Below, piece after piece: positions 16,038 through 24,978 of a stretch of DNA of 64,000 nucleotides. The stretch covers positions 2,418,001 to 2,482,000 of the forward strand of contig NZ_CP042433.1 of assembly GCF_007970805.1 (NCBI RefSeq). The letters are read 5' to 3'. Origin of the DNA: Flavisolibacter ginsenosidimutans (GTDB lineage: Bacteria; Bacteroidota; Bacteroidia; Chitinophagales; Chitinophagaceae). Both the position numbers and the translations under genes were made by a program. A model generated the notes under the pieces. The model searched no databases. It worked only from the letters and a program-made list of their open reading frames with translations, and had not been told where the DNA came from. Position 1 is the stretch's first letter. Every line of letters begins with the position of its first letter.

Positions 16038-18074
16038 TTAGCTTCCTGCTTCGGGTGTATTCTCACCGGCGTTAGCAGCGTTGCCTTTCTCCTGTTGTTG
16101 TAACTTCTCTTTGATTTGTGCAAGCGCACCGAGGTTGCCAAGCGTTGGCTTCTCCACTTTTTGCTGGATGTTCTTCACCGCTTTGCGGGCTTGCTCATTC
16201 TGCGCACGGGCTTCTTTGCGGGCCGCGTCTTTTTCTTCAGCCTGCGACTGTTCCCAAATGCGTGCATGAGAAACCACGATGCGTTTTTCGTTGCGATCAA
16301 ATTCAATCACCATGAACTCGGCGGTTTCGTCGGCGCCTACGCTCTTACCGTCTTCTTTTGCCAAGTGACGGTTGGGCGCAAACCCTTCAAGACCGTAAGG
16401 CAATTGCACGATGGCGCCTTTGTCGTCCTTGCGGATAACGGTTCCTTCGTGAATTGAACCCACAGCAAAGGTGTCTTGCAACGTGTTCCAGGGATCTTCT
16501 TCAAGTTGTTTATGACCGAGTTGCAATTTGCGGTTGTCTTTGTCAATACCCAGGATCACCACGTCAATGTTCTCACCAACTTTGGTAAACTCGTTCGGGT
16601 GATTGTAACGCTTCAACCAGCTCAGGTCAGAAATGTGAATCATACCGCCAATGCCTGCAGTCAGCTCAACAAACACACCGTACGGAGTAATGTTTTTCAC
16701 CACACCGGTGTGACGGCTGCCTTCAGGGAATTTGGTTTCGATATCGCTCCACGGATCTTGTGAAAGCTGCTTGATAGACAAGCTCATTTTGCGGCTGCCT
16801 TTGTCAAGCGTCACAATCTTCGCGGTGTGCTCGTCGCCAAGCTTGAAGAATTCTTTCGCATTAATTGGCGTATTGGCCCAAGTGATTTCTGAAACGTGAA
16901 CCAGGCCTTCTACACCCGGAAGAATTTCCAGGAAGGCGCCGTAGTCTTCAATGTTCACTACGCGGCCGGTAACAATTTCGCCTTCTTTAATATTCTCAGG
17001 CAGCACATCCCAGGGATGCGGCGTGAGTTGTTTCAAACCAAGAGAGATACGTTTTTTCTCGTCGTCGAAATCCAGAACCACCACGTTTACTTTTTGGTCC
17101 AGCTTCAATACCTCTGAAGGGTGGTTGATGCGGCCCCATGAAATATCGGTGATGTACAACAAACCGTCCAAGCCACCAAGGTCCATAAAAGCACCAAAGT
17201 CGGTGATGTTCTTCACCGTACCTTCCAATACTTGGCCTTTCTCGAGTTTGCCGATGATTTGTGCACGTTGTGCTTCGATGTCGCTTTCGATGAGTGCTTT
17301 GTGCGATACAACGGCGTTCTTGATGGCTTCGTTGATCTTTACCACTTTGAACTCCATTGTTTTGCCTACGAACTGGTCGTAGTCAGTTACAGGCTTCACG
17401 TCGATTTGTGAACCCGGCAGGAAGGTTTCCATACCGAACACGTCCACGATCAAGCCGCCTTTTGTTTTAGAGGTAACGGTACCGGTAACCACTTCGCCTG
17501 TTTTGTGAACTTCCACAATGCGCTCCCATGCACGGGTAATGCGGGCTTGCTTGCGGCTCAGGTTCAGGTTGCCGTCGCGGTCTTCTTTTTCTACCACCAT
17601 CACTTCCACTTCATCGCCTACTTTTAGGCTTGGCGTGTCGCGGAATTCGTTGAGGGAAACGAGGCCGTCTGATTTAAAGCCAATGTTCAGCACCACGTCG
17701 GTTTTGGTGATGCCCACAACGGTTCCTTTGATCATCTCACCGTCGTTCAGTTGCACGAAGGTGTTTTCATAAACCTTGTCGTACTTTTCTTTTTCCTCGC
17801 GGGTGTAAGCGGCTACGTTGCGCTTGTCAATGCTCCAATCAAAATCGTCGTGAGCGGCCACGGTTTCTTGTACGGGCTCTTCCACTTTTACATTGGAAAC
17901 AGGTTGAGCGGGTTGTTCTGTAGCTGCTTCGGTTTGAGCGACAGGTTGCTCGTTTGTTTGATCTGCGGCAGGGGCATTTGTTGTCGCTGCAGACTGCTCG
18001 GGTGCTGCATTTTGCGCAACCGGAGTCGTCTCCTGGCCTTCAGCGTTTGGGTTAACAATATTGTTGTCTTCCAT
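16038..18074 (-). CDS. rpsA: 30S ribosomal protein S1
   Basis: The 678 residues carry six S1 RNA-binding domains, recognisable from repeats such as EGTVKNITDFGAFMDLGGLDGLLYITDISW and TGRVVNIEDYGAFLEILPGVEGLVHVSEITW. A low-complexity N-terminus of about 80 residues rich in Gln, Ala, Thr and Pro precedes them, and a charged C-terminal tail follows. The N-terminal extension is longer than in E. coli S1. It helps the small subunit bind mRNA, an important role where Shine-Dalgarno sequences are rare, as here. Transcribed alone, with its own promoter (box at 18106-18113) and terminator. Confidence 0.96.
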   Translation of the reverse strand: MEDNNIVNPNAEGQETTPVAQNAAPEQSAATTNAPAADQTNEQPVAQTEAATEQPAQPVSNVKVEEPVQETVAAHDDFDWSIDKRNVAAYTREEKEKYDKVYENTFVQLNDGEMIKGTVVGITKTDVVLNIGFKSDGLVSLNEFRDTPSLKVGDEVEVMVVEKEDRDGNLNLSRKQARITRAWERIVEVHKTGEVVTGTVTSKTKGGLIVDVFGMETFLPGSQIDVKPVTDYDQFVGKTMEFKVVKINEAIKNAVVSHKALIESDIEAQRAQIIGKLEKGQVLEGTVKNITDFGAFMDLGGLDGLLYITDISWGRINHPSEVLKLDQKVNVVVLDFDDEKKRISLGLKQLTPHPWDVLPENIKEGEIVTGRVVNIEDYGAFLEILPGVEGLVHVSEITWANTPINAKEFFKLGDEHTAKIVTLDKGSRKMSLSIKQLSQDPWSDIETKFPEGSRHTGVVKNITPYGVFVELTAGIGGMIHISDLSWLKRYNHPNEFTKVGENIDVVILGIDKDNRKLQLGHKQLEEDPWNTLQDTFAVGSIHEGTVIRKDDKGAIVQLPYGLEGFAPNRHLAKEDGKSVGADETAEFMVIEFDRNEKRIVVSHARIWEQSQAEEKDAARKEARAQNEQARKAVKNIQQKVEKPTLGNLGALAQIKEKLQQQEKGNAANAGENTPEAGS

Positions 18075-18105
18075 GATAAACTCCCGATGGTTTTATTCGG
18101 GGCGG

Positions 18106-18113
18106 CGAAGATA
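18106..18113 (-). promoter_or_regulatory. -7 promoter box of rpsA
   Basis: The minus strand reads TATCTTCG, a TAnnTTTG-like box, 31 bases before the rpsA ATG at 18074. Confidence 0.45.
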
Positions 18114-18116
18114 AGA

Positions 18117-18165
18117 AAAACCGTTTGGGGTTTGGCGTTTGGGATTTGGTGTTTGAGGAGAGAGT
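18117..18165. repeat. GTTTGG word repeat upstream of rpsA
   Basis: GTTTGGGGTTTGGCGTTTGG followed by GATTTGGTGTTTGAGG is a run of near-identical 5-8 base words, upstream of the rpsA promoter box. Confidence 0.6.
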
Positions 18166-18237
18166 TGTTAAGGGGTTGAGAATGTTCTTAGGCCAAAAAG
18201 TTTAGTTATCCATTACCTGCCTGTTGTGTCGGACTAT

Positions 18238-19470
18238 TCAGCGTCCAGAACAATTTTGAACTATGCTCTTTGCCGCTATCCAACCACTTGTCCACGCATG
18301 TTGAAAATTAAAGCCGCCGGTGATGCCATCAATATCCAACACTTCGCCGGCAAAGAATAAGTTCGGGACCTTTTTGCTCATCATCGTATTCGCATCCACT
18401 TCGCTTAGTGCGATGCCACCGGCCGTTACAAATTCTTCTTTAAAGGTTGTTTTGCCTTTTACTTCTGCAACGTAATCAACCAAATTTTTTACAAGTGCAT
18501 TCTCTGCTTTTGCAGGTAAATCAGCAAAGCGCATTTCATTGTTGATACCCGATTGTTCCAACAAAAATTGCCACAACCTGCTTGGCAACATCGTTTGGAT
18601 GTTGAGTATTTTCTTTGTTGCTTGCCCCTTACGTAAACGTTGCAATTCTTCTCTCATTGATTGTTCATTACTGTTGGGCAGCCAATTCATATGAACTTTA
18701 AAATCATAATTCTTTTCCTTCAATTCTCTTGCGCCCCAGGCACTCAACCGCAATATTGCGGGGCCACTCAAACCCCAGTGCGTAATCAGTACCGGACCTT
18801 CTTCTATCAACTTACTGCCTTCAATTTTTACTCTTGCTTTTTCAACGCTTACTCCCATCAATGCAGTGATTGGATGCTTCGGTAAATTGAACGTAAACAA
18901 AGATGGAACGGGTTCGGAAAATGTGTGACCGAGATTCTTCAACCAATCAAACATGGATGCTTTTGGGTAACCGCCGGTGGCAAGGCAAAGGAAGTTGGCC
19001 GTTGTTTGTTGACCGCTGGCCGTAAGTATTCTCCATTCTCCGTTTTCCATTTTCAATTCTCTCACCTCTGCATTCATCCTTATCTCAACGCCGTAATTAT
19101 TCGCTTCGTTCATCAAGCAATCAACAATGGTTTGTGAAGAATCGGTAACCGGAAACATGCGGCCGTCTTGCTCTGCTTTCAATTCCACACCGCGTTCTTC
19201 AAACCATTTTATAGTATCGGTCGTAAAAAATTGATGAAAGGTTTTCTTCACGAAATTTTGTCCGCGGGGATAGCGTTTGCTCATCTCGACAATGTCAAAC
19301 AAAGCGTGTGTAACGTTGCAGCGGCCACCACCGGAAATTTTTACTTTGGAAAGAAGTTTAGAAGTTTTTTCGAGAACGATAACCTGCAGTTGCGGGTTCA
19401 TGCGAGCCGCGTTCACCGCACAAAAAAAACCGGCAGCGCCTCCGCCAACAACCACCAATCGTTGCTTCAT
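18238..19470 (-). CDS. NAD(P)/FAD-dependent oxidoreductase, BaiN/HI0933 family
   Basis: The 410-residue flavoprotein begins with the dinucleotide motif VVGGGAAGFFCAVNAAR and has the family signature SGGGRCNVTHALFD. Other typical pieces are LCLATGGYPKASMFDWLKNLGH, TAGGIALSEVDANTMMSKKVPNLFFAGEVLDIDGITGGFNFQHAW and GWIAAKS. Relatives include clostridial BaiN, assigned to bile-acid reduction, but the role in free-living bacteria is unknown. The start codon abuts the stop of the upstream T9SS-tail gene, which indicates cotranscription. Confidence 0.92.
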   Translation of the reverse strand: MKQRLVVVGGGAAGFFCAVNAARMNPQLQVIVLEKTSKLLSKVKISGGGRCNVTHALFDIVEMSKRYPRGQNFVKKTFHQFFTTDTIKWFEERGVELKAEQDGRMFPVTDSSQTIVDCLMNEANNYGVEIRMNAEVRELKMENGEWRILTASGQQTTANFLCLATGGYPKASMFDWLKNLGHTFSEPVPSLFTFNLPKHPITALMGVSVEKARVKIEGSKLIEEGPVLITHWGLSGPAILRLSAWGARELKEKNYDFKVHMNWLPNSNEQSMREELQRLRKGQATKKILNIQTMLPSRLWQFLLEQSGINNEMRFADLPAKAENALVKNLVDYVAEVKGKTTFKEEFVTAGGIALSEVDANTMMSKKVPNLFFAGEVLDIDGITGGFNFQHAWTSGWIAAKSIVQNCSGR

Positions 19471-20112
19471 TTATTCTTTTACAAACGAAATTACTTTTCT
19501 TTCGTTGCCGGTTTCTAAAACAAGACGGTGAAGGCCGGGAAGAAGATTTTGCGAAGAAAGCGAGAGAAGATTTACACCGGAGAAAAGCTTCGTTGTTTGC
19601 ACCAACGCCTTTTGTCCATAAGCGGTGTAAATGGAAGCCTGAAGACTGACCTCAGCCGGAGAAATGATCTCCACTTCTATTGACTGATGAACCGGGTTTT
19701 GTTTCAGTTTGTATTGCAGAACGGCTTCCTCAACCCGTGTATTTTGCACGTTAGAATAAACCGAGGAACCATCTTTGGCTACGGTCTTTATGCGGTAGGA
19801 TAAACCCGCATTTTTCTTTGGCAGAGCGTCCACAAACTCATAGTTTGTTTTTCCTTCTTTACCCGTTGAAAGTTTGCCGCCAATTTTTTGAAAACCATTG
19901 CCGTCGTCTGCCCGTTCAATCTCGAAATTTTTAACGTCTTCGTTGTTGGTAACGGCCCATTGAAGCTGCACGTTTTTGTTAATCATTTTGGCATCGAAGT
20001 TCACCACCAGCAACGGTAAAAACGATTGCACTACTTGCGAACTGTCCGGCTGTGAAACGGCTTTGATTAGAACGCAAAAGAGAAGGAAAAGAGAGAAGGC
20101 GGCTTTTTTCAT
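19471..20112 (-). CDS. exported protein with type IX secretion C-terminal tail
   Basis: The 213-residue protein from ATG 20112 has a signal peptide (AAFSLFLLFCVLIKAVSQ). A fibronectin-like domain follows with NKNVQLQWAVTNNEDVKNFEIERADDG and SYRIKTVAKDGSSVYSN. The C-terminal 75 residues match a type A T9SS sorting domain (QNPVHQSIEVEI, IYTAYGQKAL, LLPGLHRLVLETGNERKVISFVKE). Such proteins are exported through the Por system and attached to the surface or released. The longer upstream frame to 20295 overlaps map and is discounted. No catalytic domain was seen, so it may be a fragment or a small structural protein. Confidence 0.8.
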   Translation of the reverse strand: MKKAAFSLFLLFCVLIKAVSQPDSSQVVQSFLPLLVVNFDAKMINKNVQLQWAVTNNEDVKNFEIERADDGNGFQKIGGKLSTGKEGKTNYEFVDALPKKNAGLSYRIKTVAKDGSSVYSNVQNTRVEEAVLQYKLKQNPVHQSIEVEIISPAEVSLQASIYTAYGQKALVQTTKLFSGVNLLSLSSQNLLPGLHRLVLETGNERKVISFVKE

Positions 20113-20140
20113 AAGCGATTTTCTACTGTGACTTTGGGGC

Positions 20141-20941
20141 TCAGTAGTCAGCAAAAAGATTGCCATTTTCCTTCTCGGCTTTTTCAATTTCGGCATAGTT
20201 GGATAAAACATCGGCTTTCCCCTTTCTAACGCAAACATCGTGTTCAAAGTGTACGGAAGGCTTGCCATCTTTTGTACGCACCGTCCAGCCGTCATCTTCC
20301 GTGTACACTTCTTTCTTTCCCATGTTGATCATCGGCTCAATGGCAATCACCAGCCCTTCTTTCATTACCGGCCCTGACCCTCGTTTCCCGTAATTCGGAA
20401 CCTGCGGGTCTTCGTGCATACTTTTTCCTAGGCCGTGGCCAACCAATTCGCGAACCACACCGTAGCCGTTCTTTTTTTCGGTGTGCTCCTGTATGGCAAA
20501 AGCAATATCGCCGATGCGGTTGCCCGCCACGGCTTTTTCGATGCCCTTGTAAAGCGATTCTTTTGTAATCTTTACCAGCTTTACCACCTCATTGCCCGGC
20601 TTTCCAATCATAAACGTGTAGGCATGGTCGCCGTGGTAACCGTTTTTATAAATACCGATGTCAATGGAAACGATATCGCCTTCTTTCAATTCGGTTTTGT
20701 TGGGAAAACCGTGCACCACGACATCATTGACCGAGATACATGAATTAAACGGGTAGCCGTGAAAGTTTAAAAATGACGGTATGCCACCGTGGTCTTTGAT
20801 GACGGTGCCGATGAAACCGTCTATGGCAATGGTTTGTAATCCGGGCTTAAGAATTTTTGCTACTTCGGCAAGGGTGCTGCTTACCAGCAAGGCACTCTGT
20901 CGCATAATGGCTATTTCCGCTTCTGTTTTGTAATGAATCAT
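20141..20941 (-). CDS. map: type I methionine aminopeptidase
   Basis: The 266 residues contain the five metal ligands of the pita-bread fold: Asp in VSIDIGIYKNGYHGDHAYTF (two), His in LVGHGLGKSMHEDPQVPNYG, Glu in VIAIEPMI and Glu in HFEHDVCV. It removes the initiator Met from nascent proteins in the cytosol. It lies after secY, the usual spot in the spc operon, but a hairpin terminator separates them. The usual next genes infA, rpmJ, rpsM, rpsK, rpsD, rpoA and rplQ do not follow. Confidence 0.97.
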   Translation of the reverse strand: MIHYKTEAEIAIMRQSALLVSSTLAEVAKILKPGLQTIAIDGFIGTVIKDHGGIPSFLNFHGYPFNSCISVNDVVVHGFPNKTELKEGDIVSIDIGIYKNGYHGDHAYTFMIGKPGNEVVKLVKITKESLYKGIEKAVAGNRIGDIAFAIQEHTEKKNGYGVVRELVGHGLGKSMHEDPQVPNYGKRGSGPVMKEGLVIAIEPMINMGKKEVYTEDDGWTVRTKDGKPSVHFEHDVCVRKGKADVLSNYAEIEKAEKENGNLFADY

Positions 20942-21030
20942 GATTAAGCGATCAGCTTTCAGTTATCGGCCTTCAGCCCTTTACAATTCAGTTTTACTGA
21001 TTGCTGAAAGCTGGCGGCTGAAGGCTTTCA
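20942..21030. repeat. imperfect inverted repeat between map and secY
   Basis: The words GCTTTCAG / CGGCCTTCAGCC on the left answer GCTGAAAGCTGGCGGCTGAAGG on the right, so the spacer folds into a long imperfect hairpin. It belongs to the word-like spacer series of this window. Confidence 0.6.
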
Positions 21031-21031
21031 C

Positions 21032-21064
21032 AAAAAAACCCGGCAAGCATTCTCACCAGGTTTT
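21032..21064 (-). terminator. terminator after secY
   Basis: On the minus strand AAAACCTGG ... CCGGGTTTTTTT forms a stem with a T-tract, located 46 bases after the secY stop. Confidence 0.65.
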
Positions 21065-21109
21065 GATTATTTAAAACACTTTGTCGTTTACTGTCTGGCC
21101 CCGTACTTA

Positions 21110-22453
21110 TTAGTAAGACGCTTGCGTAACGGTTCTGCCTTGAATGCGGCCGCTCTTCATCAAACCATCGTATTGGCGCATGAGCAATTGCGTTTCAATT
21201 TGCTGCAAGGTATCCAAAATTACACCCACCATAATCAGCAGCGATGTACCGCCGAAGAAAGTAGAGAAGCTTGGCTGCACACCGAGGCGTTGCGCAATCC
21301 CCGGGAGAATGCCGACGAAAGCCAGCAAAATAGCACCCGGCAACGTGACTTTATCCATGATGCTGCCAATGTAATCAGCCGTTGGCTGGCCTGGCTTTAC
21401 ACCCGGAATGAAACCGTTGTTCTGCTTCAGGTTATCCGCAATTTGTTTCGGGTTAAAAATTAATGCCGTGTACAGGAAGGTAAAACCAATTACCACCACC
21501 GCATACACTATCATGTAATAAACATTGGAGTGATCCTGAAACACACCGGCAATACCTTGTCCCGCAGCCGTACCTGTAAGGTTAAACAAAGTGGGCAGAA
21601 ACAACACCGCTTGCGCAAAGATGATGGGCATTACACCCGCACTGTTTACTTTGATGGGCAGAAATTGACGGGCGCCACCAAACTGGCGATTGCCCACAAT
21701 TTGCTTCGCATAATTCACCGGGATTTTGCGAACGCCTTGCACCAGCATGATACAACCCATAATGATGGCAATGAGTATGGCAATTTCAACGATGAAGATG
21801 AGGATCAAACCCGAACGGGTTGACTTGCTTCCCAGTTCCTGCATGAAGCTTTGCGGAAGACGAGCAAGAATACCGATCATGATGATGAGCGAGGTACCGT
21901 TACCCAAGCCTTTGTCGGTAATCTTCTCTCCCAGCCACATAACAAACATGGTTCCGGCTGTAAGCAACACGACGGTTGAAAGCCAGAAATAATCAACGTA
22001 AGCCGGAATGATGCCGCCGCTTTGCGCCGTAATCTGACGGAGGTAAGCAACGTAAGCCGATGCCTGAACGACGGTTACCGCCACCGTGAGGTAACGTGTC
22101 CATTGGTTGATTTTTTTGCGGCCGCTTTCTCCTTCTTTCTGCATCTTCTGAAACTGCGGAACCAGCACCGTCATTAACTGAATGAAGATGGAGGCAGAGA
22201 TGTAGGGCATGATACCCAGAGCAAAGATGGATGCTTGTGAAAAGGCGCCGCCGGCAAAGGTGTTGATCAAACCAAGAATACCGTTGTTCTTTGTTTGTTC
22301 GGCCACACGTGTTAACCCATCAGGATTTACACCCGGCAGCACGATGTGCGTTCCGATACGATAAATAAATAAAAGAAGCAGTGTGTAAAGAATCTTGCTG
22401 CGCAGTTCCTCTATGCTCCAAATATTTTTGAGGGTCTTAATTAAATTTTTCAC
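21110..22453 (-). CDS. secY: preprotein translocase subunit SecY
   Basis: The 447-residue protein has ten predicted membrane helices and family motifs in order: RIGTHIVLPGVNPDG, AGGAFSQASIFALGIMPYISASIFIQLM, GNGTSLIIMIGI, NSAGVMPIIFAQAV and the C-terminal LLMRQYDGLMKSGRI. It is the channel of the Sec machinery in the inner membrane. It follows rplO in the spc operon, but a hairpin with an eight-T tail lies in the short gap and may lower its expression relative to the ribosomal genes. Confidence 0.98.
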   Translation of the reverse strand: MKNLIKTLKNIWSIEELRSKILYTLLLLFIYRIGTHIVLPGVNPDGLTRVAEQTKNNGILGLINTFAGGAFSQASIFALGIMPYISASIFIQLMTVLVPQFQKMQKEGESGRKKINQWTRYLTVAVTVVQASAYVAYLRQITAQSGGIIPAYVDYFWLSTVVLLTAGTMFVMWLGEKITDKGLGNGTSLIIMIGILARLPQSFMQELGSKSTRSGLILIFIVEIAILIAIIMGCIMLVQGVRKIPVNYAKQIVGNRQFGGARQFLPIKVNSAGVMPIIFAQAVLFLPTLFNLTGTAAGQGIAGVFQDHSNVYYMIVYAVVVIGFTFLYTALIFNPKQIADNLKQNNGFIPGVKPGQPTADYIGSIMDKVTLPGAILLAFVGILPGIAQRLGVQPSFSTFFGGTSLLIMVGVILDTLQQIETQLLMRQYDGLMKSGRIQGRTVTQASY

Positions 22454-22476
22454 GAACGAGAATTATTTAGCTCAAA

Positions 22477-22499
22477 CAAAAAAAAGCGCTTTGCAGCGC
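22477..22499 (-). terminator. intra-operon terminator or attenuator between rplO and secY
   Basis: On the minus strand GCGCT-GCAA-AGCGC is followed by TTTTTTTT. It lies 19 bases after the rplO stop and 24 bases before secY, so partial read-through is expected. Confidence 0.75.
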
Positions 22500-22517
22500 C
22501 TTGCAATTTAAGGAAAA

Positions 22518-22967
22518 TTACTTCACTATTTCTACCGAGCCGCCCGCCGCTTCGATGGCTCCTTTCGCCTTGTCGCTGATTGCGTTTACTTTGAAGACAA
22601 GCTTGGCTTTTAATTCTCCGTTGCCCAAAACTTTCACCCGGTCTGTTTGGCTAATCAGTCCGTTCATGTAGAGGTTTTCAAGCGAAAATTCCTGGATGCT
22701 ATATTTATCGACCAATTGTTCGATTTGTCCAAGGTTGAACACTTTATACTCAATGCGGTTTGGATTTTTAAATCCGCGTTTTGGTACGCGGCGCTGAATC
22801 GGCATCTGTCCACCTTCGTGCGCCATTTTGCGTTTGTAGCTCGCATGGCTCTGCTGGCCTTTGTTACCTTTTGTAGAAGTTCCGCCGTGACCGGAACCTT
22901 CACCGCGACCCAATCTTTTCTCTTTGTGCGTGGCGCCTTTTGCAGGGCGCAGGTTGTGTAGTTTCAT
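22518..22967 (-). CDS. rplO: 50S ribosomal protein L15
   Basis: The 149 residues begin MKLHNLRPAKGATHKEKRLG with the Gly-rich RGEGSGHGGTSTKGNKGQ segment typical of L15, and end with the EAAGGSVEIVK core. It assembles late into the large subunit around 23S rRNA. The position between rpmD and secY is canonical. Confidence 0.98.
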   Translation of the reverse strand: MKLHNLRPAKGATHKEKRLGRGEGSGHGGTSTKGNKGQQSHASYKRKMAHEGGQMPIQRRVPKRGFKNPNRIEYKVFNLGQIEQLVDKYSIQEFSLENLYMNGLISQTDRVKVLGNGELKAKLVFKVNAISDKAKGAIEAAGGSVEIVK

Positions 22968-23007
22968 TTGTTTGATTTTTACTTACGGGGTTTGTCTCCC
23001 CTCGCTT

Positions 23008-23067
23008 TGATGAATTAATAATGAAGAATGAAGAATTAAACTTCCACCCTTAATTTTTAATTATTAA
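23008..23067. repeat. AT-rich word hairpin between rplO and rpmD
   Basis: GAATTAATAATGAAGAATGAAG then AATTAAA on one side faces TTAATTTTTAATTATTAATTA on the other, giving an imperfect hairpin of repeated AATTAA/GAATGAA words. Confidence 0.6.
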
Positions 23068-23253
23068 TTACGCATTTACTTCTTCCACCGTGATCATGTG
23101 TTCAACCTTGCGAACCATGCCGAGGATTTGCGGAGTGGCTTCTACTTCTTTCGAAGCGTTCATTTTGTTCAAGCCCAAGGCCTGCAAGGTCAGTTTCTGA
23201 CGCTCAGGACGATCAATGGGGCTTTTCACCAACGTTATTCTTATCTTTTTCAT
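23068..23253 (-). CDS. rpmD: 50S ribosomal protein L30
   Basis: The 61-residue protein has the L30 pattern KIRITLVKSPIDRPERQKLTLQALGLNKMN and the LGMVRKVEHMI end. Its length matches bacterial L30. It lies between rpsE and rplO as in other spc operons. Confidence 0.97.
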   Translation of the reverse strand: MKKIRITLVKSPIDRPERQKLTLQALGLNKMNASKEVEATPQILGMVRKVEHMITVEEVNA

Positions 23254-23299
23254 GACAGTTCAGTTTAACGGTCGACCATCGGCAGTCGACAGTGGACAA

Positions 23300-23818
23300 T
23301 TAACCATTAAATACTTTCTTCAATCCAATGCGGCGTGTCTTCGACACAGAAATTGGTTCGCGCAACAAAGCCAGGGCTTCGAAAGTTGCTTTTACCACGT
23401 TGTGCGGGTTAGCAGAGCCAAGCGATTTTGCCAACACGTCGGTAACGCCTGCGCTTTCCAAAACGGCACGCATCGAACCTCCGGCGATTACACCCGTACC
23501 GTGAGCGGCCGGCTTAATCAACACTTTTGCGGCGCCAACTTTTGCAAGCTGGTCGTGCGGGATGGTACCGTGCATAACGGGAACCTTAATGAGATTTTTC
23601 TTGGCGTCTTCAATGCCTTTTGTAATGGCTTCCTGAACTTCTTTGGCTTTGCCCAAACCGTGACCCACAACGCCGGCTTCGTTGCCTACCACTACCAACG
23701 CAGAGAAAGAGAACGTACGGCCGCCTTTGGTCGTTTTTACTACACGATTAATAGCAACCACCTTGTCTTTTAATTCAAGGTCACCTGCTTTTACTCTGTT
23801 TAAAATTGCTTTTGCCAT
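23300..23818 (-). CDS. rpsE: 30S ribosomal protein S5
   Basis: The 172 residues include the double-stranded RNA-binding-like domain with [25 protein letters not shown] and [21 protein letters not shown], then the C-terminal domain [28 protein letters not shown]5 shapes the mRNA entry channel and decoding fidelity. The position after rplR is canonical. Confidence 0.98.
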   Translation of the reverse strand: MAKAILNRVKAGDLELKDKVVAINRVVKTTKGGRTFSFSALVVVGNEAGVVGHGLGKAKEVQEAITKGIEDAKKNLIKVPVMHGTIPHDQLAKVGAAKVLIKPAAHGTGVIAGGSMRAVLESAGVTDVLAKSLGSANPHNVVKATFEALALLREPISVSKTRRIGLKKVFNG

Positions 23819-23846
23819 TTGATATGCTTCGTAAAAAGTTTAATAA

Positions 23847-24206
23847 TTAGAATACCAGACCGCCTTCTCTTGCACCTTCGGCAACGGCTTTCACGCGACC
23901 GTGATAAAGATTGCCACCGCGGTCGAAAACCACATTCTCAATTCCGAGCTCTTTTGCCTTGCGGGCAATGGCCTGGCCAACGAGTTTGCTTTTGTCTGTT
24001 TTTGTTCCGCTTTGCGCAGCAATGTCTTTGTCTCTTGAAGAAGCAGCAGCAACGGTTACGGCTGCGTCATCATTAATCAATTGAACGTAGATGTCTTTGT
24101 TGCTGCGGAAAACAGAAAGACGCGGCTTTTGTGCGGTACCGGCCACCTTTGCACGAATGCGGTAGCGGATATTTTGTCTTCTGGTTGTTTTTGCGCTTGT
24201 TCTCAT
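23847..24206 (-). CDS. rplR: 50S ribosomal protein L18
   Basis: The 119 residues show the L18 features: a basic N-terminus RRQNIRYRIRAKVAG, then KPRLSVFRSNKDIYVQLINDD and the VVFDRGGNLYHGRVKAVAEGAREGGL end. L18 binds 5S rRNA. It lies between rplF and rpsE. Confidence 0.98.
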   Translation of the reverse strand: MRTSAKTTRRQNIRYRIRAKVAGTAQKPRLSVFRSNKDIYVQLINDDAAVTVAAASSRDKDIAAQSGTKTDKSKLVGQAIARKAKELGIENVVFDRGGNLYHGRVKAVAEGAREGGLVF

Positions 24207-24294
24207 TTTATTCTTGTTTGCTTCACGATGCTGCCGTGAATATTTTATGTAGGTTAATCTGGCTAAACGGATATCCGGATTAACCGTTTACCAA

Positions 24295-24849
24295 TTATTT
24301 GCCCGCTGCTTTACCGGCTTTCTTGCGAACCACTTCACCCTGATAGCGAACACCTTTTCCTTTGTACGGCTCAGGCTTGCGCAAGCTGCGGATTTTTGCG
24401 GCTACTGCGCCAATCAACTGACGGTCGTTGCCTTCTAAAGTAATGGTCGGGTTCTGGCCTTTTAATTGCTCAGTGGCAACTTTAAGTTCTTTTGGAATTT
24501 CAAAGATGATGTTGTGCGAATAACCCAAAGCAAGGTCCAATACGTTGCCCGTGTTGGCCGCTTTGAAACCTACGCCGATCAACTCCAATTTCTTTGTATA
24601 ACCTTCGGTAACGCCTCTCACCAGATTGGCTACCAAAGCTCTTGATAAGCCGTGCAAGGCGCGGTGACGAATTTGATCGGTAGGACGTGTAACAAGGATT
24701 TGTCCGTCTTTTACTTCAACCTTAATGTCGCGGTCAATTGGCTGCGACAACTCACCTTTTGGTCCTTTTACTTTCACCACGTTGTCGTTGCCAACTGTTA
24801 CAGTTACACCGTTGGGCACAGTAACCGGCGCTTTACCTATACGAGACAT
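24295..24849 (-). CDS. rplF: 50S ribosomal protein L6
   Basis: The 184 residues hold two L6 repeats starting RIGKAPVTVPNGVTVTVG, with the signature RSLRKPEPYKGKGVRYQGE near the end and a basic tail. L6 lies near the GTPase centre and the peptidyl-transferase entrance. Position after rpsH is canonical. Confidence 0.98.
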   Translation of the reverse strand: MSRIGKAPVTVPNGVTVTVGNDNVVKVKGPKGELSQPIDRDIKVEVKDGQILVTRPTDQIRHRALHGLSRALVANLVRGVTEGYTKKLELIGVGFKAANTGNVLDLALGYSHNIIFEIPKELKVATEQLKGQNPTITLEGNDRQLIGAVAAKIRSLRKPEPYKGKGVRYQGEVVRKKAGKAAGK

Positions 24850-24978
24850 ACAATTTCAGATTTAAGATTTGAGATTTTGATTTCTATCCTTCGACCGGTC
24901 AGCCTCAGTATGTTTCGGCTTAATGTATCGAAGGCTTCAATTAGCCAATTAGCCGACTAAGCTAATCAGCTAATTATT
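24850..24978. repeat. word repeats and TTCGA inverted pair between rplF and rpsH
   Basis: Three modules share this spacer: GATTTAAGATTTGAGATTTTGATTT, then CCTTCGACCGGTCAG ... TATCGAAGG (inverted CCTTCGA/TCGAAGG), then AATTAGCCAATTAGCCGAC facing GCTAATCAGCTAATTAT. Confidence 0.6.
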
